The notes beneath the pieces were generated by a model. That model had not been told where the DNA came from and made no database searches. It saw nothing but the letters and a program-made list of their open reading frames with translations. Positions 28,953 to 38,914 of a DNA stretch of 64,000 bases are shown piece after piece. Positions within the stretch are counted from its first letter, which is position 1, and every line of letters starts with the position of its first letter. Origin of the DNA: Hydrogenophaga aromaticivorans (GTDB lineage: Bacteria > Pseudomonadota > Gammaproteobacteria > Burkholderiales > Burkholderiaceae_C); the NCBI RefSeq assembly GCF_013387465.1, contig NZ_VYGV01000003.1, forward strand, positions 1 through 64,000, read 5' to 3'. The position numbers and the translations under genes are program-made.

Positions 28953-30116
28953 TCAGCCGCGTGACAGGACCAGGTTGTCGCGATGGATCATCTCGGATTC
29001 CGCCACGTACCCCAGCAAACGCTCAAAGTCATTTGAAGACTTGCGGCACAACAGGCGCGCTTCCGAGCTCGCATAGTTGGCAAGGCCGCGCGCGATCTCC
29101 TGGCCCGCACCGTCGCGCACCGCGATCACATCACCGCGGGAGAATTCGCCCTCGACGGCCGTCATGCCGATCGGCAGCAGACTCTTGCCTTCACCCAGGA
29201 TCTTTTGCACAGCGCCATCGTCGACCCGCACCGAGCCGCGCAGCTGCAAGTGGTCGGCCATCCAGCGCTTGCGCGCCTGGTTCTTGGGTGTTCCCGCCAC
29301 CAGACAGGTGCCGATGGCTTCTCCGGCGCACAGGCGCAGCAGCACCTGCGGTTCACGCCCCCAGGCAATGACCGTGGAAGCGCCCGATCCGGCCGCGCGC
29401 TTGGCGGCCAGGATCTTGGTGATCATGCCGCCTTTGCCGATGCCGGAACCTGCACCGCCGGCCATGGTTTCGAGCTCGGGGTCACCAGCCCGCGCCAGAT
29501 CGACGAACCGCGCGCTTGGGTCGCGCCGAGGATCGGCCGTGTAGAGCCCCTTCTGGTCGGTGAGGATCACCAGCACATCGGCCTCGACCAGATTGGCGAC
29601 CAGCGCTCCCAGGGTGTCGTTGTCGCCGAACTTGATTTCGTCGTTGACGACGGTGTCGTTTTCATTGATCACCGGCACCACACCGAGTTGCAGCAGGGTC
29701 AGCAAGGTTGAGCGGGCGTTGAGGTAACGCTCACGGTCGGCCAGATCGGCGTGCGTCAAAAGCACCTGGGCACTGCCCACGCCGCAGGCGCTGAGCTTGC
29801 TCTCGTACATCTGCACCAGGCCCATCTGGCCCACGGCGGCTGCCGCCTGCAATTCGTTGATCTCCTTCGGACGCTCGCTCCAGCCCAGGCGTTTCATGCC
29901 TTCGGCAACAGCGCCGCTGCTGACCATGATCAGCTCAAGGCCTTGCTGCACCAACGCGGCGAGCTGCTCGCTCCATTGGCCAATAGCCTCTTCGTCCAGG
30001 CCCCGGCCTTCGTTGGTGACCAGGCTGGAGCCCACCTTGACGACGATGCGCCGGGCGGACTTGAAAACCCCGGACTGATCGAGACTGGGGTTCAAACGGG
30101 TTTCAACTGCTGCCAT
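28953..30116 (-). CDS. proB: Glutamate 5-kinase
   Basis: A 387-residue two-domain enzyme. The amino-acid kinase domain (about 20-270) shows [35 protein letters not shown] and [19 protein letters not shown]-terminal PUA domain follows (about 290-370, [10 protein letters not shown] onward). It phosphorylates glutamate, the first step of proline synthesis, with feedback control by proline known for the family. It follows obgE after 38 bp, a conserved rplU-rpmA-obgE-proB order. Confidence 0.97.
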   Translation of the reverse strand: MAAVETRLNPSLDQSGVFKSARRIVVKVGSSLVTNEGRGLDEEAIGQWSEQLAALVQQGLELIMVSSGAVAEGMKRLGWSERPKEINELQAAAAVGQMGLVQMYESKLSACGVGSAQVLLTHADLADRERYLNARSTLLTLLQLGVVPVINENDTVVNDEIKFGDNDTLGALVANLVEADVLVILTDQKGLYTADPRRDPSARFVDLARAGDPELETMAGGAGSGIGKGGMITKILAAKRAAGSGASTVIAWGREPQVLLRLCAGEAIGTCLVAGTPKNQARKRWMADHLQLRGSVRVDDGAVQKILGEGKSLLPIGMTAVEGEFSRGDVIAVRDGAGQEIARGLANYASSEARLLCRKSSNDFERLLGYVAESEMIHRDNLVLSRG

Positions 30117-30154
30117 GGGCTCGCTTCATCCATTGCGGTGGCGGAGGCGCGGTC

Positions 30155-31228
30155 TCAAAGACCGCGGGGATCTTCAACAAATCGGGGATCCACGTCCACC
30201 GGCGCCTGGTGCGACTGGAATTCCTTGGCCAGGTACTCATAGACACCCTGAATCAGGCGCTCGCATCCCTCACGCGTCAACGCGGAAATTTCGAACACCG
30301 GGCCTTTGTACTTGAGACGCTTGACGATGTCCTTGACCAGGGCTTCGCGCTGGTCCATGGGCACCATGTCGAGCTTGTTGAGCACCAGCCAGCGCGGCTT
30401 GGCATGCAGTTTGGGATCGAACTTCTTCAGCTCGGCGACGATGGCCTTGGCCTGCACCACCGGATCGACGCCGGCGTCAAACGGTGCCACATCGAGAATG
30501 TGCAGCAGCAAACGCGTGCGCTGCAAATGGCGCAGGAACTGGTGACCGAGGCCTGCGCCCTCGGACGCGCCTTCGATCAGACCGGGCACGTCGGCAACCA
30601 CAAAACTCTTCTCCGGCGCCACCCGCACCACCCCCAGATTGGGATAGAGCGTGGTGAACGGGTAGTCGGCGATCTTGGGGCGCGCGTTCGAGATCGCCGC
30701 GATCAAGGTTGACTTGCCGGCGTTGGGCATGCCCAGCAGCCCCACATCGGCCAGCACCTTGAGCTCCAGTTTCAGCACCTTGCGTTCACCGGGCCAGCCC
30801 GGCGTCTTCTGGCGCGGCGAGCGGTTGGTCGAGCTTTTGTAGTGCATGTTGCCGAAACCACCATCGCCACCTTTGGCAATCGTGATCACCTCTCCCGGCA
30901 CCAGCAACTCGTGCAACACCTCGCCGGTTTCGGCGTCGGCAATGATGGTGCCCACCGGCATCTTGAGCACGATGTCGTCGCCCTTGACGCCAAACATGTC
31001 CGAACCCTTGCCATGTTCGCCCCGTCCAGCTTCAAAGCGTCGCGTGTAGCGGAAATCGACCAGGGTGTTGAGACTGGCATCAGCCACGGCCAGCAGGTGG
31101 CCGCCGCGGCCGCCGTCGCCGCCGTCGGGACCGCCAAATTCTTTGTACTTCTCATGCCGGAACGACGCGCAGCCGTTGCCGCCATCACCGGCGGCGACTT
31201 CGATCGTGGCTTCGTCCACAAATTTCAT
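30155..31228 (-). CDS. obgE: GTPase ObgE/CgtA
   Basis: A 357-residue Obg GTPase. The Gly-rich Obg domain (1-160, [29 protein letters not shown]) precedes the G domain: G1 [14 protein letters not shown]3 [15 protein letters not shown]4 NKLDMV. Obg proteins act in 50S ribosome maturation and the stringent response. ATG 31228 is the family start; the in-frame extension upstream is not coding. It lies below the rpmA terminator, so its expression needs read-through or its own promoter. Confidence 0.97.
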   Translation of the reverse strand: MKFVDEATIEVAAGDGGNGCASFRHEKYKEFGGPDGGDGGRGGHLLAVADASLNTLVDFRYTRRFEAGRGEHGKGSDMFGVKGDDIVLKMPVGTIIADAETGEVLHELLVPGEVITIAKGGDGGFGNMHYKSSTNRSPRQKTPGWPGERKVLKLELKVLADVGLLGMPNAGKSTLIAAISNARPKIADYPFTTLYPNLGVVRVAPEKSFVVADVPGLIEGASEGAGLGHQFLRHLQRTRLLLHILDVAPFDAGVDPVVQAKAIVAELKKFDPKLHAKPRWLVLNKLDMVPMDQREALVKDIVKRLKYKGPVFEISALTREGCERLIQGVYEYLAKEFQSHQAPVDVDPRFVEDPRGL

Positions 31229-31256
31229 GATCTGTATTCCTGCGATAAACAAACAC

Positions 31257-31282
31257 AAAAGGCCCGCATGGGCGGGCCTTTT
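31257..31282 (-). terminator. Hairpin terminator/attenuator between rpmA and obgE
   Basis: AAAAGGCCCGC (31257-31267), loop ATGG, GCGGGCCTTTT (31272-31282). On the minus strand the 7-bp GC stem is followed by TTTTGTGTTTGTTT, a classic intrinsic terminator after the ribosomal genes. The 31283-31351 stretch holds nothing else recognised. Confidence 0.85.
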
Positions 31283-31351
31283 GCAATCAGGACATCACCT
31301 GCGCCTGGAGCACCGCCTGGAATCAATCCGGCAGCACCAGGACACCCCGCC

Positions 31352-31609
31352 TCAGACGGGCGTGATGCTCACCACGTGACGGTTCAACTCGCCCTTGATG
31401 GCGAAGTTGACATGACCGTCGGCCGTGGCAAACAGGGTGTGGTCTTTGCCCACGCCCACGTTCACACCGGGGTGAAACTTGGTACCGCGCTGACGCACGA
31501 TGATGGAACCGGCGCTGACCAGTTCCCCGCCAAACGCTTTCACGCCGAGCATCTTGGGCTTGGAATCGCGCCCGTTTCGCGTTGAGCCGCCGCCTTTTTT
31601 CTGTGCCAT
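31352..31609 (-). CDS. rpmA: 50S ribosomal protein L27
   Basis: An 85-residue L27 beginning [19 protein letters not shown], with [14 protein letters not shown] and the standard length. Its N-terminus reaches the peptidyl-transferase centre. There is no N-terminal prosequence of the Firmicute type. It lies 13 bp after rplU in the usual order and ends before a strong terminator. Confidence 0.98.
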   Translation of the reverse strand: MAQKKGGGSTRNGRDSKPKMLGVKAFGGELVSAGSIIVRQRGTKFHPGVNVGVGKDHTLFATADGHVNFAIKGELNRHVVSITPV

Positions 31610-31622
31610 GCTGACCTACTCC

Positions 31623-31934
31623 TCAGGCTGCGATCGACGAGATCTGCAGTTCGGTGAAATTCTGACGGTGACCCTGGCGCTTCTGGTAGTGCTTGCGACG
31701 GCGCATCTTGAAGATGTGAACCTTGTCGTGCCTGCCGTGAGCCAGAACCGTGACTGTGACCGTTGCGCCGGAAACCAAGGGAGTGCCAACCTTGATCTCA
31801 CTGCCGTTGCCGACAGCCAGAACCTGGTCAAACACGATCTCTTGACCCACATCCGCAGCAATCTGTTCTACTTTAATTTTTTCGCCAGCAGCAACACGAT
31901 ACTGTTTGCCACCGGTTTTTATGACCGCGTACAT
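31623..31934 (-). CDS. rplU: 50S ribosomal protein L21
   Basis: A 103-residue L21: [20 protein letters not shown] at the start and the C-terminal [16 protein letters not shown], which binds 23S rRNA. ATG 31934 is the family start. It is the first gene of rplU-rpmA-obgE-proB, with a well-formed promoter at 31998-32026. Confidence 0.98.
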   Translation of the reverse strand: MYAVIKTGGKQYRVAAGEKIKVEQIAADVGQEIVFDQVLAVGNGSEIKVGTPLVSGATVTVTVLAHGRHDKVHIFKMRRRKHYQKRQGHRQNFTELQISSIAA

Positions 31935-31997
31935 ATGAACCTCTTGAAAAATTTCCACGAATGGAATCCTGGAAGACGAAATTCTACCAAGCCCAAT

Positions 31998-32026
31998 ATT
32001 CTAGCATGACCAGCTTTTTCAATCAA
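31998..32026 (-). promoter_or_regulatory. Sigma70 promoter of rplU-rpmA
   Basis: On the minus strand TTGATT (32021-32026), a 17-bp spacer and TAGAAT (31998-32003) give a near-consensus promoter. The predicted start is near 31991, leaving a leader of about 57 nt. A second TAGAAT lies closer to the gene. This is the clearest promoter in the window, as expected for a ribosomal protein operon. Confidence 0.75.
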
Positions 32027-32098
32027 GCACCTCCCACCTGAACGGACCCACGGCGATCATGGCGCCCTCATGGGTGCAAAACAGATCCCCTCGGTTTC

Positions 32099-32104
32099 TA
32101 TAAT
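32099..32104 (+). promoter_or_regulatory. -10 box of ispB
   Basis: A perfect TATAAT 66 bp before the ispB ATG, in the divergent gap with rplU. No clear -35 at the right distance. Confidence 0.45.
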
Positions 32105-32170
32105 CCCTGCCACCACCATCCCGCACCCAGCTCACCGCTCGCTCATATCTTGACCCACTCTGAAATCTCC

Positions 32171-33133
32171 ATGAAAAACCCGCTGGACATCATCCAGGGA
32201 GACATGCAACGGGTCGACCAGGTGATTGGCGAACGTTTGACAACCGAAGTACCACTGGTCAGAGAGGTCGCCCAGTACATCATTTCAGCGGGTGGAAAGC
32301 GCCTGCGCCCCGCGCTGTTGCTGTTGATCAGCGGCGCCTTGAGCAGTCAGACCCCCCATCGCCACACGTTGGCCGCGGTCGTGGAATTCATCCACACAGC
32401 CACCTTGCTGCACGACGATGTGGTGGACGAATCCACCTTGCGGCGAGGCCGCGCAACGGCCAACGAACGCTTCGGCAACGCCCCCAGCGTGCTGGTGGGT
32501 GACTTCCTGTACTCACGCGCCTTTCAGATGATGGTGGACGTCAACGACATGCGCGTGATGCAAGTGCTCTCGGATGCCACCAACGTGATTGCCGAGGGAG
32601 AGGTGCTGCAGCTGGTGAACATGCGCGACGCCTCCCTGGACGAGGCTGCCTACCTGCGCGTCATTCGATCAAAAACGGCCAAACTCTTCGAAGCCAGTGC
32701 GCGACTCGCGCCCATCCTCGCAGGCTCGGACGCCCGGGTCGAGGCGTTGTGCGCCACCTATGGACAAGCACTGGGCACCGCTTTTCAGGTTATTGACGAT
32801 GTCCTGGACTACGAAGGCAGCGCAGACCAGTTGGGCAAAAACCTTGGCGACGATCTGCGCGAGGGCAAAGTCACGCTACCCATCATCTGCGCCTTGCGCA
32901 CAGCGAGCACCGCCGAAAAAGCGGTGCTTCGCAAGGCGATCGAAGAGGGCGACCTCACCCACCTTACTGATATTTTGACCATCATTGAGAAAAATGGCGC
33001 CCTGGAGTCCGCGCGTCAAAGCGCCATGATTGAAGCCCAGAGAGCCATGGACGCGGCGCGCATGTTGCCCGTCAATGACTACAGTGCGGCTTTGCTACAA
33101 TTGCCCGCTGGCTTGATGGAGCGACGCTCCTGA
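32171..33133 (+). CDS. ispB: Octaprenyl (polyprenyl) diphosphate synthase
   Basis: A 320-residue trans-prenyltransferase. First Asp-rich motif LLHDDVVDESTLRRG (about 79-93), second VIDDVLDYEG, and GGKRLRPALLLL at the substrate site. It builds the all-trans polyprenyl chain for ubiquinone and so complements ubiE, ubiB and ubiJ in this window. ATG 32171 is preferred over an upstream TTG. IspB-type is inferred from resemblance and from its place opposite rplU-rpmA, as in E. coli; chain length cannot be read directly. Confidence 0.94.
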   Translation: MKNPLDIIQGDMQRVDQVIGERLTTEVPLVREVAQYIISAGGKRLRPALLLLISGALSSQTPHRHTLAAVVEFIHTATLLHDDVVDESTLRRGRATANERFGNAPSVLVGDFLYSRAFQMMVDVNDMRVMQVLSDATNVIAEGEVLQLVNMRDASLDEAAYLRVIRSKTAKLFEASARLAPILAGSDARVEALCATYGQALGTAFQVIDDVLDYEGSADQLGKNLGDDLREGKVTLPIICALRTASTAEKAVLRKAIEEGDLTHLTDILTIIEKNGALESARQSAMIEAQRAMDAARMLPVNDYSAALLQLPAGLMERRS

Positions 33134-33186
33134 TCACAGCGAACGGTGGTACTTCAGCCGCCGGAAGATTGACCTGACAGGTCCAT

Positions 33187-33263
33187 CGGGGTGTAGCTTA
33201 GCCAGGTAGAGCGCTACGTTCGGGACGTAGAGGCCGGAGGTTCGAATCCTCTCACCCCGACCA
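33187..33263 (+). tRNA. tRNA-Pro (anticodon CGG)
   Basis: A 77-nt cloverleaf with encoded CCA. Acceptor CGGGGTG pairs with CACCCCG, discriminator A. The anticodon stem CTACG/CGTAG encloses loop TTCGGGA, giving anticodon CGG. The T arm contains GGTTCGAATCC. It stands alone between ispB and pilB. A hairpin (AGCGACC/GGTCGCT, 33289-33310) downstream may end its transcript. No attachment-site duplication or integrase was seen nearby. Confidence 0.95.
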
Positions 33264-33424
33264 CATTCGGTATCGGCACCAACGCCACAGCGACCTCCTC
33301 AAGGGTCGCTGCCGGTCGTTTCGCAACCTGGATACAACGACCACGGTGCCTGAATCGGCAAATTCAGCACAAGTTGCGTCAATATTGGCCGCCAAGTCAT
33401 TGATTTACGATAGATTACGGCTCT

Positions 33425-35164
33425 ATGGCGTCTGTTGATACAGTGATCCAGGATACCTCCACCATGGCTTTGCCAGGCTTGGGGCGCGCCTTGGTGTCCG
33501 CGGGAAAGCTGGGGCAAAAGGCTGCGGAAGACCTTTATAAGAAAGCGCAAAGTGGCCGAACCACGTTCATTGCTGAACTGACCGGCTCTGGGGCGGTGTC
33601 TGCCTACGATCTGGCGCACACCATGTCGACCGCGTTTGCAGCGCCGCTGCTGGATCTGGACGCCATTGACGTGCAGCGCCTGCCCAAGGACTTGCTGGAC
33701 GCCAAGATCTGTGCGGACTTTCGCATCGTTGTGCTCAGCAAGCGCAACAACCGCCTTATGGTGGCCACCGCCGACCCAGCGGATCAACAGGCGGCCGAAA
33801 AGATCAAGTTCGCCACCCAGATGGGTGTCGACTGGGTGATTGCCGAGTTCGACAAGCTCAGCAAACTGGTGGAGTCCCAGTCGACCACGGCCAATGAGGC
33901 CATGGACAACATCATCGGCGGTGATTTCGAGTTCGACGAGATGGCAGCCGATGCGGCCGTCACCGAAACCAGTGACAAGACCCTGTCGTCTGAAGTCGAT
34001 GACGCCCCCGTTGTCAAATTTCTTCACAAGATGCTGCTGGACGCGTTCAACATGCGCGCCTCCGATCTGCACTTTGAACCCTATGAGCACAACTATCGGG
34101 TGCGATTCCGCATCGACGGCGAGCTCAGGGAGATTGCTTCACCGCCCATTGCCATCAAAGACAAGCTGGCCTCGCGCATCAAGGTGATCTCCCGCATGGA
34201 CATATCCGAGAAGCGAGTTCCCCAGGACGGGCGGATGAAGCTCAAGGTCGGCCCCGATCGGGTGATCGATTTCCGGGTCAGCTCCCTGCCGACCTTGTTT
34301 GGTGAAAAGATCGTGATCCGTATCCTGGATCCCAGCAGCGCCAAGGTGGGCATCGACGCCCTGGGCTACGAACCCGAAGAAAAAAAGCGCCTGATGGAGG
34401 CCATCGGTCGCCCTTACGGCATGGTCCTGGTCACCGGTCCGACCGGCTCCGGCAAGACCGTTTCGCTCTACACCTGCCTGAACATCCTGAACAAGCCGGG
34501 CATCAACATTTCCACGGCGGAAGACCCCTCGGAAATCAACCTGCCAGGCGTCAACCAGGTCAACGTCAACGAAAAAGCAGGCCTGACGTTTGCTGCAGCG
34601 CTCAAGGCCTTCCTGCGTCAGGATCCCGATGTGATCATGGTTGGCGAGATCCGAGACCTGGAAACGGCGGACATCTCCATCAAGGCTGCGCAAACGGGTC
34701 ACATGGTGCTTTCGACCCTGCACACCAACGACGCCCCGACCACACTCACTCGCATGATGAACATGGGCATCCCCACGTTCAACATTGCCTCCAGTGTGAT
34801 CCTGATTACGGCGCAACGCCTGGCGCGCCGGCTCTGCCCAACATGCAAAGCGCCGCTCGACGTGCCACGCAAGGCGCTGATCGACGCGGGGTTCAAGCCG
34901 GAAGACCTGGATGGCACCTGGACACCCTACAAGCCAGTGGGCTGCTCTGCGTGCAACAACGGCTACAAGGGCCGGGTCGGCATCTACCAGGTCATGCCCA
35001 TATCTGAGGAAATCCAGCGCATCATCCTCAAGGGTGGCAGTGCACTCGACATCGCGCAGCAAGCAGGCAGAGAAGGTGTGCGGACCCTGCGTGAATCGGG
35101 GTTGCTCAAGGTACGGCAAGGCATGACTTCTCTGGAAGAAGTCTTGAGCGTCACCAACGAATAA
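33425..35164 (+). CDS. pilB: Type IV pilus assembly ATPase PilB
   Basis: A 579-residue secretion ATPase. N-terminal MshE-type domain (about 20-160), Walker A GPTGSGKTVSL (about 339), Asp box and Walker B VIMVGEIRDLETADI, His box TGHMVLSTLHTNDAP, and a tetracysteine zinc site (CPTC ... CSAC). It drives pilus extension from the cytoplasmic side of the inner membrane. It leads pilB-pilC-pilD. No pilin gene is in the window, so pilA must be elsewhere. Confidence 0.96.
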   Translation: MASVDTVIQDTSTMALPGLGRALVSAGKLGQKAAEDLYKKAQSGRTTFIAELTGSGAVSAYDLAHTMSTAFAAPLLDLDAIDVQRLPKDLLDAKICADFRIVVLSKRNNRLMVATADPADQQAAEKIKFATQMGVDWVIAEFDKLSKLVESQSTTANEAMDNIIGGDFEFDEMAADAAVTETSDKTLSSEVDDAPVVKFLHKMLLDAFNMRASDLHFEPYEHNYRVRFRIDGELREIASPPIAIKDKLASRIKVISRMDISEKRVPQDGRMKLKVGPDRVIDFRVSSLPTLFGEKIVIRILDPSSAKVGIDALGYEPEEKKRLMEAIGRPYGMVLVTGPTGSGKTVSLYTCLNILNKPGINISTAEDPSEINLPGVNQVNVNEKAGLTFAAALKAFLRQDPDVIMVGEIRDLETADISIKAAQTGHMVLSTLHTNDAPTTLTRMMNMGIPTFNIASSVILITAQRLARRLCPTCKAPLDVPRKALIDAGFKPEDLDGTWTPYKPVGCSACNNGYKGRVGIYQVMPISEEIQRIILKGGSALDIAQQAGREGVRTLRESGLLKVRQGMTSLEEVLSVTNE

Positions 35165-35194
35165 GCCAGTACAGACCCACAACCCGAGGACCAC

Positions 35195-36412
35195 ATGGCA
35201 ACCGCAGCATCCAAAAGCGTCAAGGACTTTGTTTTTGAATGGGAAGGCAAGGACCGCAACGGCAAGCAGGTGCGGGGAGAAACCAGAGCCGTTGGTGAAA
35301 ACCAGGTTCTGGCGGCGTTGCGGCGGCAAGGCATTGTCCCCGGCAAGATCAAAAAGCGGCGGATGAGCTCCGGCAAGCGCATCAAGCCCAAAGACATAGC
35401 CATCTTCACCCGGCAACTGGCCACGATGATGAAGGCGGGTGTTCCCTTGCTCCAGTCATTCGATATTGTCGGCCGGGGCAACCCCAACCCCAGCGTCTCG
35501 AAGTTGCTCAATGACATCCGGTCCGATGTCGAAACCGGTACTTCGCTGAGTGCTGCATTCCGGAAAAACCCGCTCTATTTCGACAGCCTGTATTGCAACC
35601 TGGTTGAAGCGGGTGAAGCCGCCGGTATTCTGGAAGAACTGCTTGATCGATTGGCGGTCTACATGGAAAAGACCGAGGCCATCAAATCCAAGATCAAGTC
35701 GGCGTTGATGTACCCCATCGCCGTCATCATTGTGGCCTTCGTCGTCGTTGCGGTAATCATGATCTTCGTGATCCCAGCATTCGAGGAAGTGTTTACGGGT
35801 TTTGGCGCTGACCTGCCGGCGCCAACATTGCTCGTCATCGCAATTAGCAAGTTCTTCACTGAGTACTGGTGGCTGATTTTTGGTCTTCTGGGTGGCGGCA
35901 CCTATTTCTTCATGCAAGCTTGGCGACGCAACGAAAAAGTCCAACATTTCATGGATCGATTGTTACTCAAGATGCCCATCTTTGGAGCCTTGGTCGAAAA
36001 ATCCGTGATCGCCCGATGGACGCGAACCATGGCTACCATGTTTGCGGCCGGCGTCCCACTGGTCGAAGCGCTCGATTCAGTGGGCGGTGCATCGGGGAAC
36101 TCGGTCTATGCGATTGCCACCGACAAGATCCAGCAGGAAGTCTCCACCGGCACCAGTCTGACGAACGCCATGACGAATGCCAACATCTTTCCCTCCATGG
36201 TCCTGCAGATGTGCGCCATTGGTGAGGAGTCCGGCTCCATCGACCACATGCTGGGCAAGGCAGCCGATTTTTATGAGGCCGAAGTGGACGACATGGTTGC
36301 CGGTCTTTCCAGCCTGATGGAACCCATCATCATCGTGATTCTGGGCACCATCATCGGGGGCATCGTGGTGTCGATGTATCTGCCGATCTTCAAACTGGGC
36401 CAAGTGGTTTGA
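35195..36412 (+). CDS. pilC: Type IV pilus inner-membrane platform protein PilC
   Basis: A 405-residue GspF/PilC protein. Two homologous T2SSF domains (about 70-195 and 275-398) with MKAGVPLLQSFDI and FAAGVPLVEALDSVGG at equivalent positions, and hydrophobic segments near 172-195, 215-240 and 378-400. It anchors the PilB motor and the pilus base. It starts 30 bp after pilB, and its stop overlaps the pilD start (TGATG). Confidence 0.96.
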   Translation: MATAASKSVKDFVFEWEGKDRNGKQVRGETRAVGENQVLAALRRQGIVPGKIKKRRMSSGKRIKPKDIAIFTRQLATMMKAGVPLLQSFDIVGRGNPNPSVSKLLNDIRSDVETGTSLSAAFRKNPLYFDSLYCNLVEAGEAAGILEELLDRLAVYMEKTEAIKSKIKSALMYPIAVIIVAFVVVAVIMIFVIPAFEEVFTGFGADLPAPTLLVIAISKFFTEYWWLIFGLLGGGTYFFMQAWRRNEKVQHFMDRLLLKMPIFGALVEKSVIARWTRTMATMFAAGVPLVEALDSVGGASGNSVYAIATDKIQQEVSTGTSLTNAMTNANIFPSMVLQMCAIGEESGSIDHMLGKAADFYEAEVDDMVAGLSSLMEPIIIVILGTIIGGIVVSMYLPIFKLGQVV

Positions 36413-37272
36413 TGCTGATGGTGGAGGCGCTCGACGCCTTGGCGCTGGGTGCGCTCGGGCTTCTCGTGGGCAGTTTTTTGAACGTTGTGATCCACCGTCT
36501 GCCCAAAATGATGGCGCTGCGATGGGCGGCCGAATGTGCCGAGCTTCAAGGCCATTCATCCGAGGCACCTCCGACGGCGGAAGCGCCGCCGCGCTTCAAC
36601 CTGATGACGCCCCGTTCGCGCTGCCCGCACTGCGGACACCAGATTCGTTGGTTCGAGAACATCCCGGTCCTGAGCTACATCGCCTTGCGTGGTCGATGCG
36701 CCAGCTGCGAAGCCCGTATCAGCCCACGGTACCCCATGATCGAATTGCTCAACGCAGCACTGTTTGCCTGGTGTGGCTGGCGCTGGGGACTGGGCTGGAC
36801 CGCGCTGGCTTGGAGTGGTTTTGCAGCGGCTGTTTTGGCGCTGGCCTGCATCGACTGGGACACAACCCTGTTGCCAGACGACATCACCCTGCCCTTGCTG
36901 TGGGCCGGTCTTTGCGCGGCAGCGTTGGGGTTGAGCGGCACCACCCTGACCGATGCACTCTGGGGTTCGGTGGCTGGCTACCTCTCCCTGTGGATGGTGT
37001 ATTGGGCCTTCAAACTGGCCACGGGCAAAGAAGGCATGGGCTATGGCGACTTCAAGTTGTTTGCCGCGCTCGGCACCTGGTTTGGCTGGCAGGCGCTGAT
37101 CCCCGTCATCCTGATGGCATCGCTCATCGGCGCAGCCATCGGGATCGCACTCAAAGTGTTCAGCCAGCTGCGCGAGGGTGGCTACGTTCCGTTCGGCCCT
37201 TTTCTGGCGCTTGCCGGTCTGACGGCCATGATTTTCGGCCCCTCGTCCATTCTCGCCACCATCGGACTTTGA
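36412..37272 (+). CDS. pilD: Prepilin peptidase / N-methyltransferase PilD
   Basis: A 286-residue membrane aspartyl protease. GSFLNVVIHRLP at the start, a cytoplasmic zinc-type loop with two CxxC pairs (CPHC and CASC, about 63-102), and two catalytic Asp motifs (CIDWDTTLLPDDITLP and GMGYGDFKLFAALG). It cleaves and N-methylates prepilins and type II pseudopilins. ATG 36412 overlaps the pilC stop. Confidence 0.96.
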   Translation: MLMVEALDALALGALGLLVGSFLNVVIHRLPKMMALRWAAECAELQGHSSEAPPTAEAPPRFNLMTPRSRCPHCGHQIRWFENIPVLSYIALRGRCASCEARISPRYPMIELLNAALFAWCGWRWGLGWTALAWSGFAAAVLALACIDWDTTLLPDDITLPLLWAGLCAAALGLSGTTLTDALWGSVAGYLSLWMVYWAFKLATGKEGMGYGDFKLFAALGTWFGWQALIPVILMASLIGAAIGIALKVFSQLREGGYVPFGPFLALAGLTAMIFGPSSILATIGL

Positions 37273-37274
37273 GC

Positions 37275-37883
37275 ATGGCAGCCAAGCGTCCAGCGCTGCG
37301 ACTGGGGCTGACGGGCGGTATCGGCAGCGGAAAAAGCACGGTGGCACAGCTGTTGCAGGAACGTGGTGCCACTGTCATCGATGCCGATGCCATCTCACGA
37401 GCGTGCACCCAACCCGGTGGCAGCGCCATGCCCGCCGTGATGCAATCGTTCGGCCCGGCTTTCATAACGCATGACGGTTCCCTGGACCGCCAACGCATGC
37501 GCGAACATGTCTTCACGAACCCGGATGCCCGTCGGTTGCTGGAGTCCATCGTGCACCCGTTGGTCGCTCAGGAAATCCAGCGCCAGGCGAAGGCCGCCAC
37601 GTCCCACTGCCTGGTGTTTGACGTGCCGTTGCTTGTGGAATCGCCCCGCTGGCGGCCCCAGCTGGACCTCGTGCTGGTGGTGGATTGCGAGACAGCAACG
37701 CAGATTCGTCGGGTGGCTTCGCGCAGCGGCCTGGACCGGACAGCGATCGAAGGCATCATCAACAGTCAGAGTCCGCGCGAGAAGCGACTCGCAGCAGCAG
37801 ACCTGGTGATCTTCAACAACGGCCATGAGACAGAGCCTTTGCGTCGAACCGTCGGGCAGCTCGCTGATCAGATCGGGCTATGA
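37275..37883 (+). CDS. coaE: Dephospho-CoA kinase
   Basis: A 202-residue P-loop kinase. Walker A GLTGGIGSGKSTVAQLL (about 11-27), DADAISR, FDVPLLVES and a lid with RSGLDRTAIEGIINSQ. It phosphorylates dephospho-CoA, the last step of CoA synthesis. It starts 2 bp after pilD and lies in the pilBCD-coaE-zapD-yacG order also seen in gammaproteobacteria. Confidence 0.95.
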   Translation: MAAKRPALRLGLTGGIGSGKSTVAQLLQERGATVIDADAISRACTQPGGSAMPAVMQSFGPAFITHDGSLDRQRMREHVFTNPDARRLLESIVHPLVAQEIQRQAKAATSHCLVFDVPLLVESPRWRPQLDLVLVVDCETATQIRRVASRSGLDRTAIEGIINSQSPREKRLAAADLVIFNNGHETEPLRRTVGQLADQIGL

Positions 37884-37926
37884 TGAAAGGCCTGCCTACC
37901 AACGCCTTCTGCGAACCCCTGCCGCC

Positions 37927-38682
37927 GTGATCCTGTACGAATACCCCTTCAACGAACGCATTCGCACCTATCTGCGGCTGGAGCACCTGTTCCGGCGACT
38001 GGCGGAACTGCTGCCCCGCACGCAGGCGCTGGACCATCACTTTGCCATCCAGACCATTTTCGAGATCATGGATGTCGCATCCCGGGTCGACATGAAGTCG
38101 GATGTGCTCAAAGACATTGAGCGGCACAAACAACAGCTCAACAGCTACCGTGGCAACCCGGCGATCTCTGAGCGCGCTCTGGATGAAGTCATTGCGCAAC
38201 TCGACACCTGCTTTGCCCAGCTCAACAACCTGCCTGGAAAAACCGGTCTGTCCTTGACCGAAAACGACTGGTTGATGAGCATCAGAAGCCGCATCGGCAT
38301 CCCCGGTGGCACCTGCGAATTCGACCTCCCCGCCTACTTCCACTGGCAACATCACAGCGTTGAGCAGCGTCAAGCCGATCTGCAGCGCTGGGTCCAGACA
38401 TTGGCCCCCCTGGCAGAAGCGGTTGTGCTGCTGCTGAAGATGCTGCGCGATTCAGGTTCACCGCAAAAGGTGGTGGCTCCGGGTGGTCAATTTCAACAGA
38501 ATCTGCCCCAGGGTCGAACTTTTCAGCTGCTGCGTCTCGGCATCAATCCCTCATTCGGGTTGATTCCGGAAATCAGCGGCAACCGGCTGTTGCTGTCGGT
38601 TCGATTGATGCGCCAGGGCGACGACGAACGCCTGCATCTGGCCCAGGAAGATGCATCTTTCGAGTTGACGCTCTGCGCCTGA
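37927..38682 (+). CDS. zapD: Cell division protein ZapD
   Basis: A 251-residue protein starting (M)ILYEYPFNERIRTYLRLEHL, the ZapD signature, with DWLMSIRSRIGIPGGTCEFD in the middle. It crosslinks FtsZ protofilaments at midcell. The start is GTG 37927; no in-frame ATG gives the family N-terminus, and the longer frame would overlap coaE. The length equals the usual 245-255 residues. Confidence 0.93.
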   Translation: MILYEYPFNERIRTYLRLEHLFRRLAELLPRTQALDHHFAIQTIFEIMDVASRVDMKSDVLKDIERHKQQLNSYRGNPAISERALDEVIAQLDTCFAQLNNLPGKTGLSLTENDWLMSIRSRIGIPGGTCEFDLPAYFHWQHHSVEQRQADLQRWVQTLAPLAEAVVLLLKMLRDSGSPQKVVAPGGQFQQNLPQGRTFQLLRLGINPSFGLIPEISGNRLLLSVRLMRQGDDERLHLAQEDASFELTLCA

Positions 38683-38689
38683 AGCATTG

Positions 38690-38887
38690 ATGCCGGAACC
38701 CGAATTCACCGTGAAAACCGTTGCATGCCCGGCCTGCAACGGTCCCAGCATCTACGCTCCCAGCAACATCTACCGACCGTTCTGCAGTGAGCGCTGCAAG
38801 AACCTGGACCTCGGCGCCTGGGCCAGCGAACGCTTCAAACTGCCTGAACAAACCCCCAACATCGATCCCGATTTTGAGCAGATCTGA
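38690..38887 (+). CDS. yacG: DNA gyrase inhibitor YacG (zinc protein)
   Basis: A 65-residue protein with a four-Cys zinc site: CPAC (about 13-16) and CSERC (about 32-36), then LGAWASERFKLP, typical of YacG. E. coli YacG binds the GyrB C-terminus and inhibits supercoiling. ATG 38690 follows zapD by 7 bp; a TTG just upstream is less likely. The C-terminus ends in an acidic FEQI. Confidence 0.92.
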   Translation: MPEPEFTVKTVACPACNGPSIYAPSNIYRPFCSERCKNLDLGAWASERFKLPEQTPNIDPDFEQI

Positions 38888-38914
38888 CCTGGTCTGACGC
38901 CGCGTCTGACCGAC

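Noticed and set aside
33264..33424. Possible attachment site or integrated element downstream of tRNA-Pro
   Set aside because: No duplicate of the tRNA 3' end, integrase or foreign gene follows; pilB begins at once.
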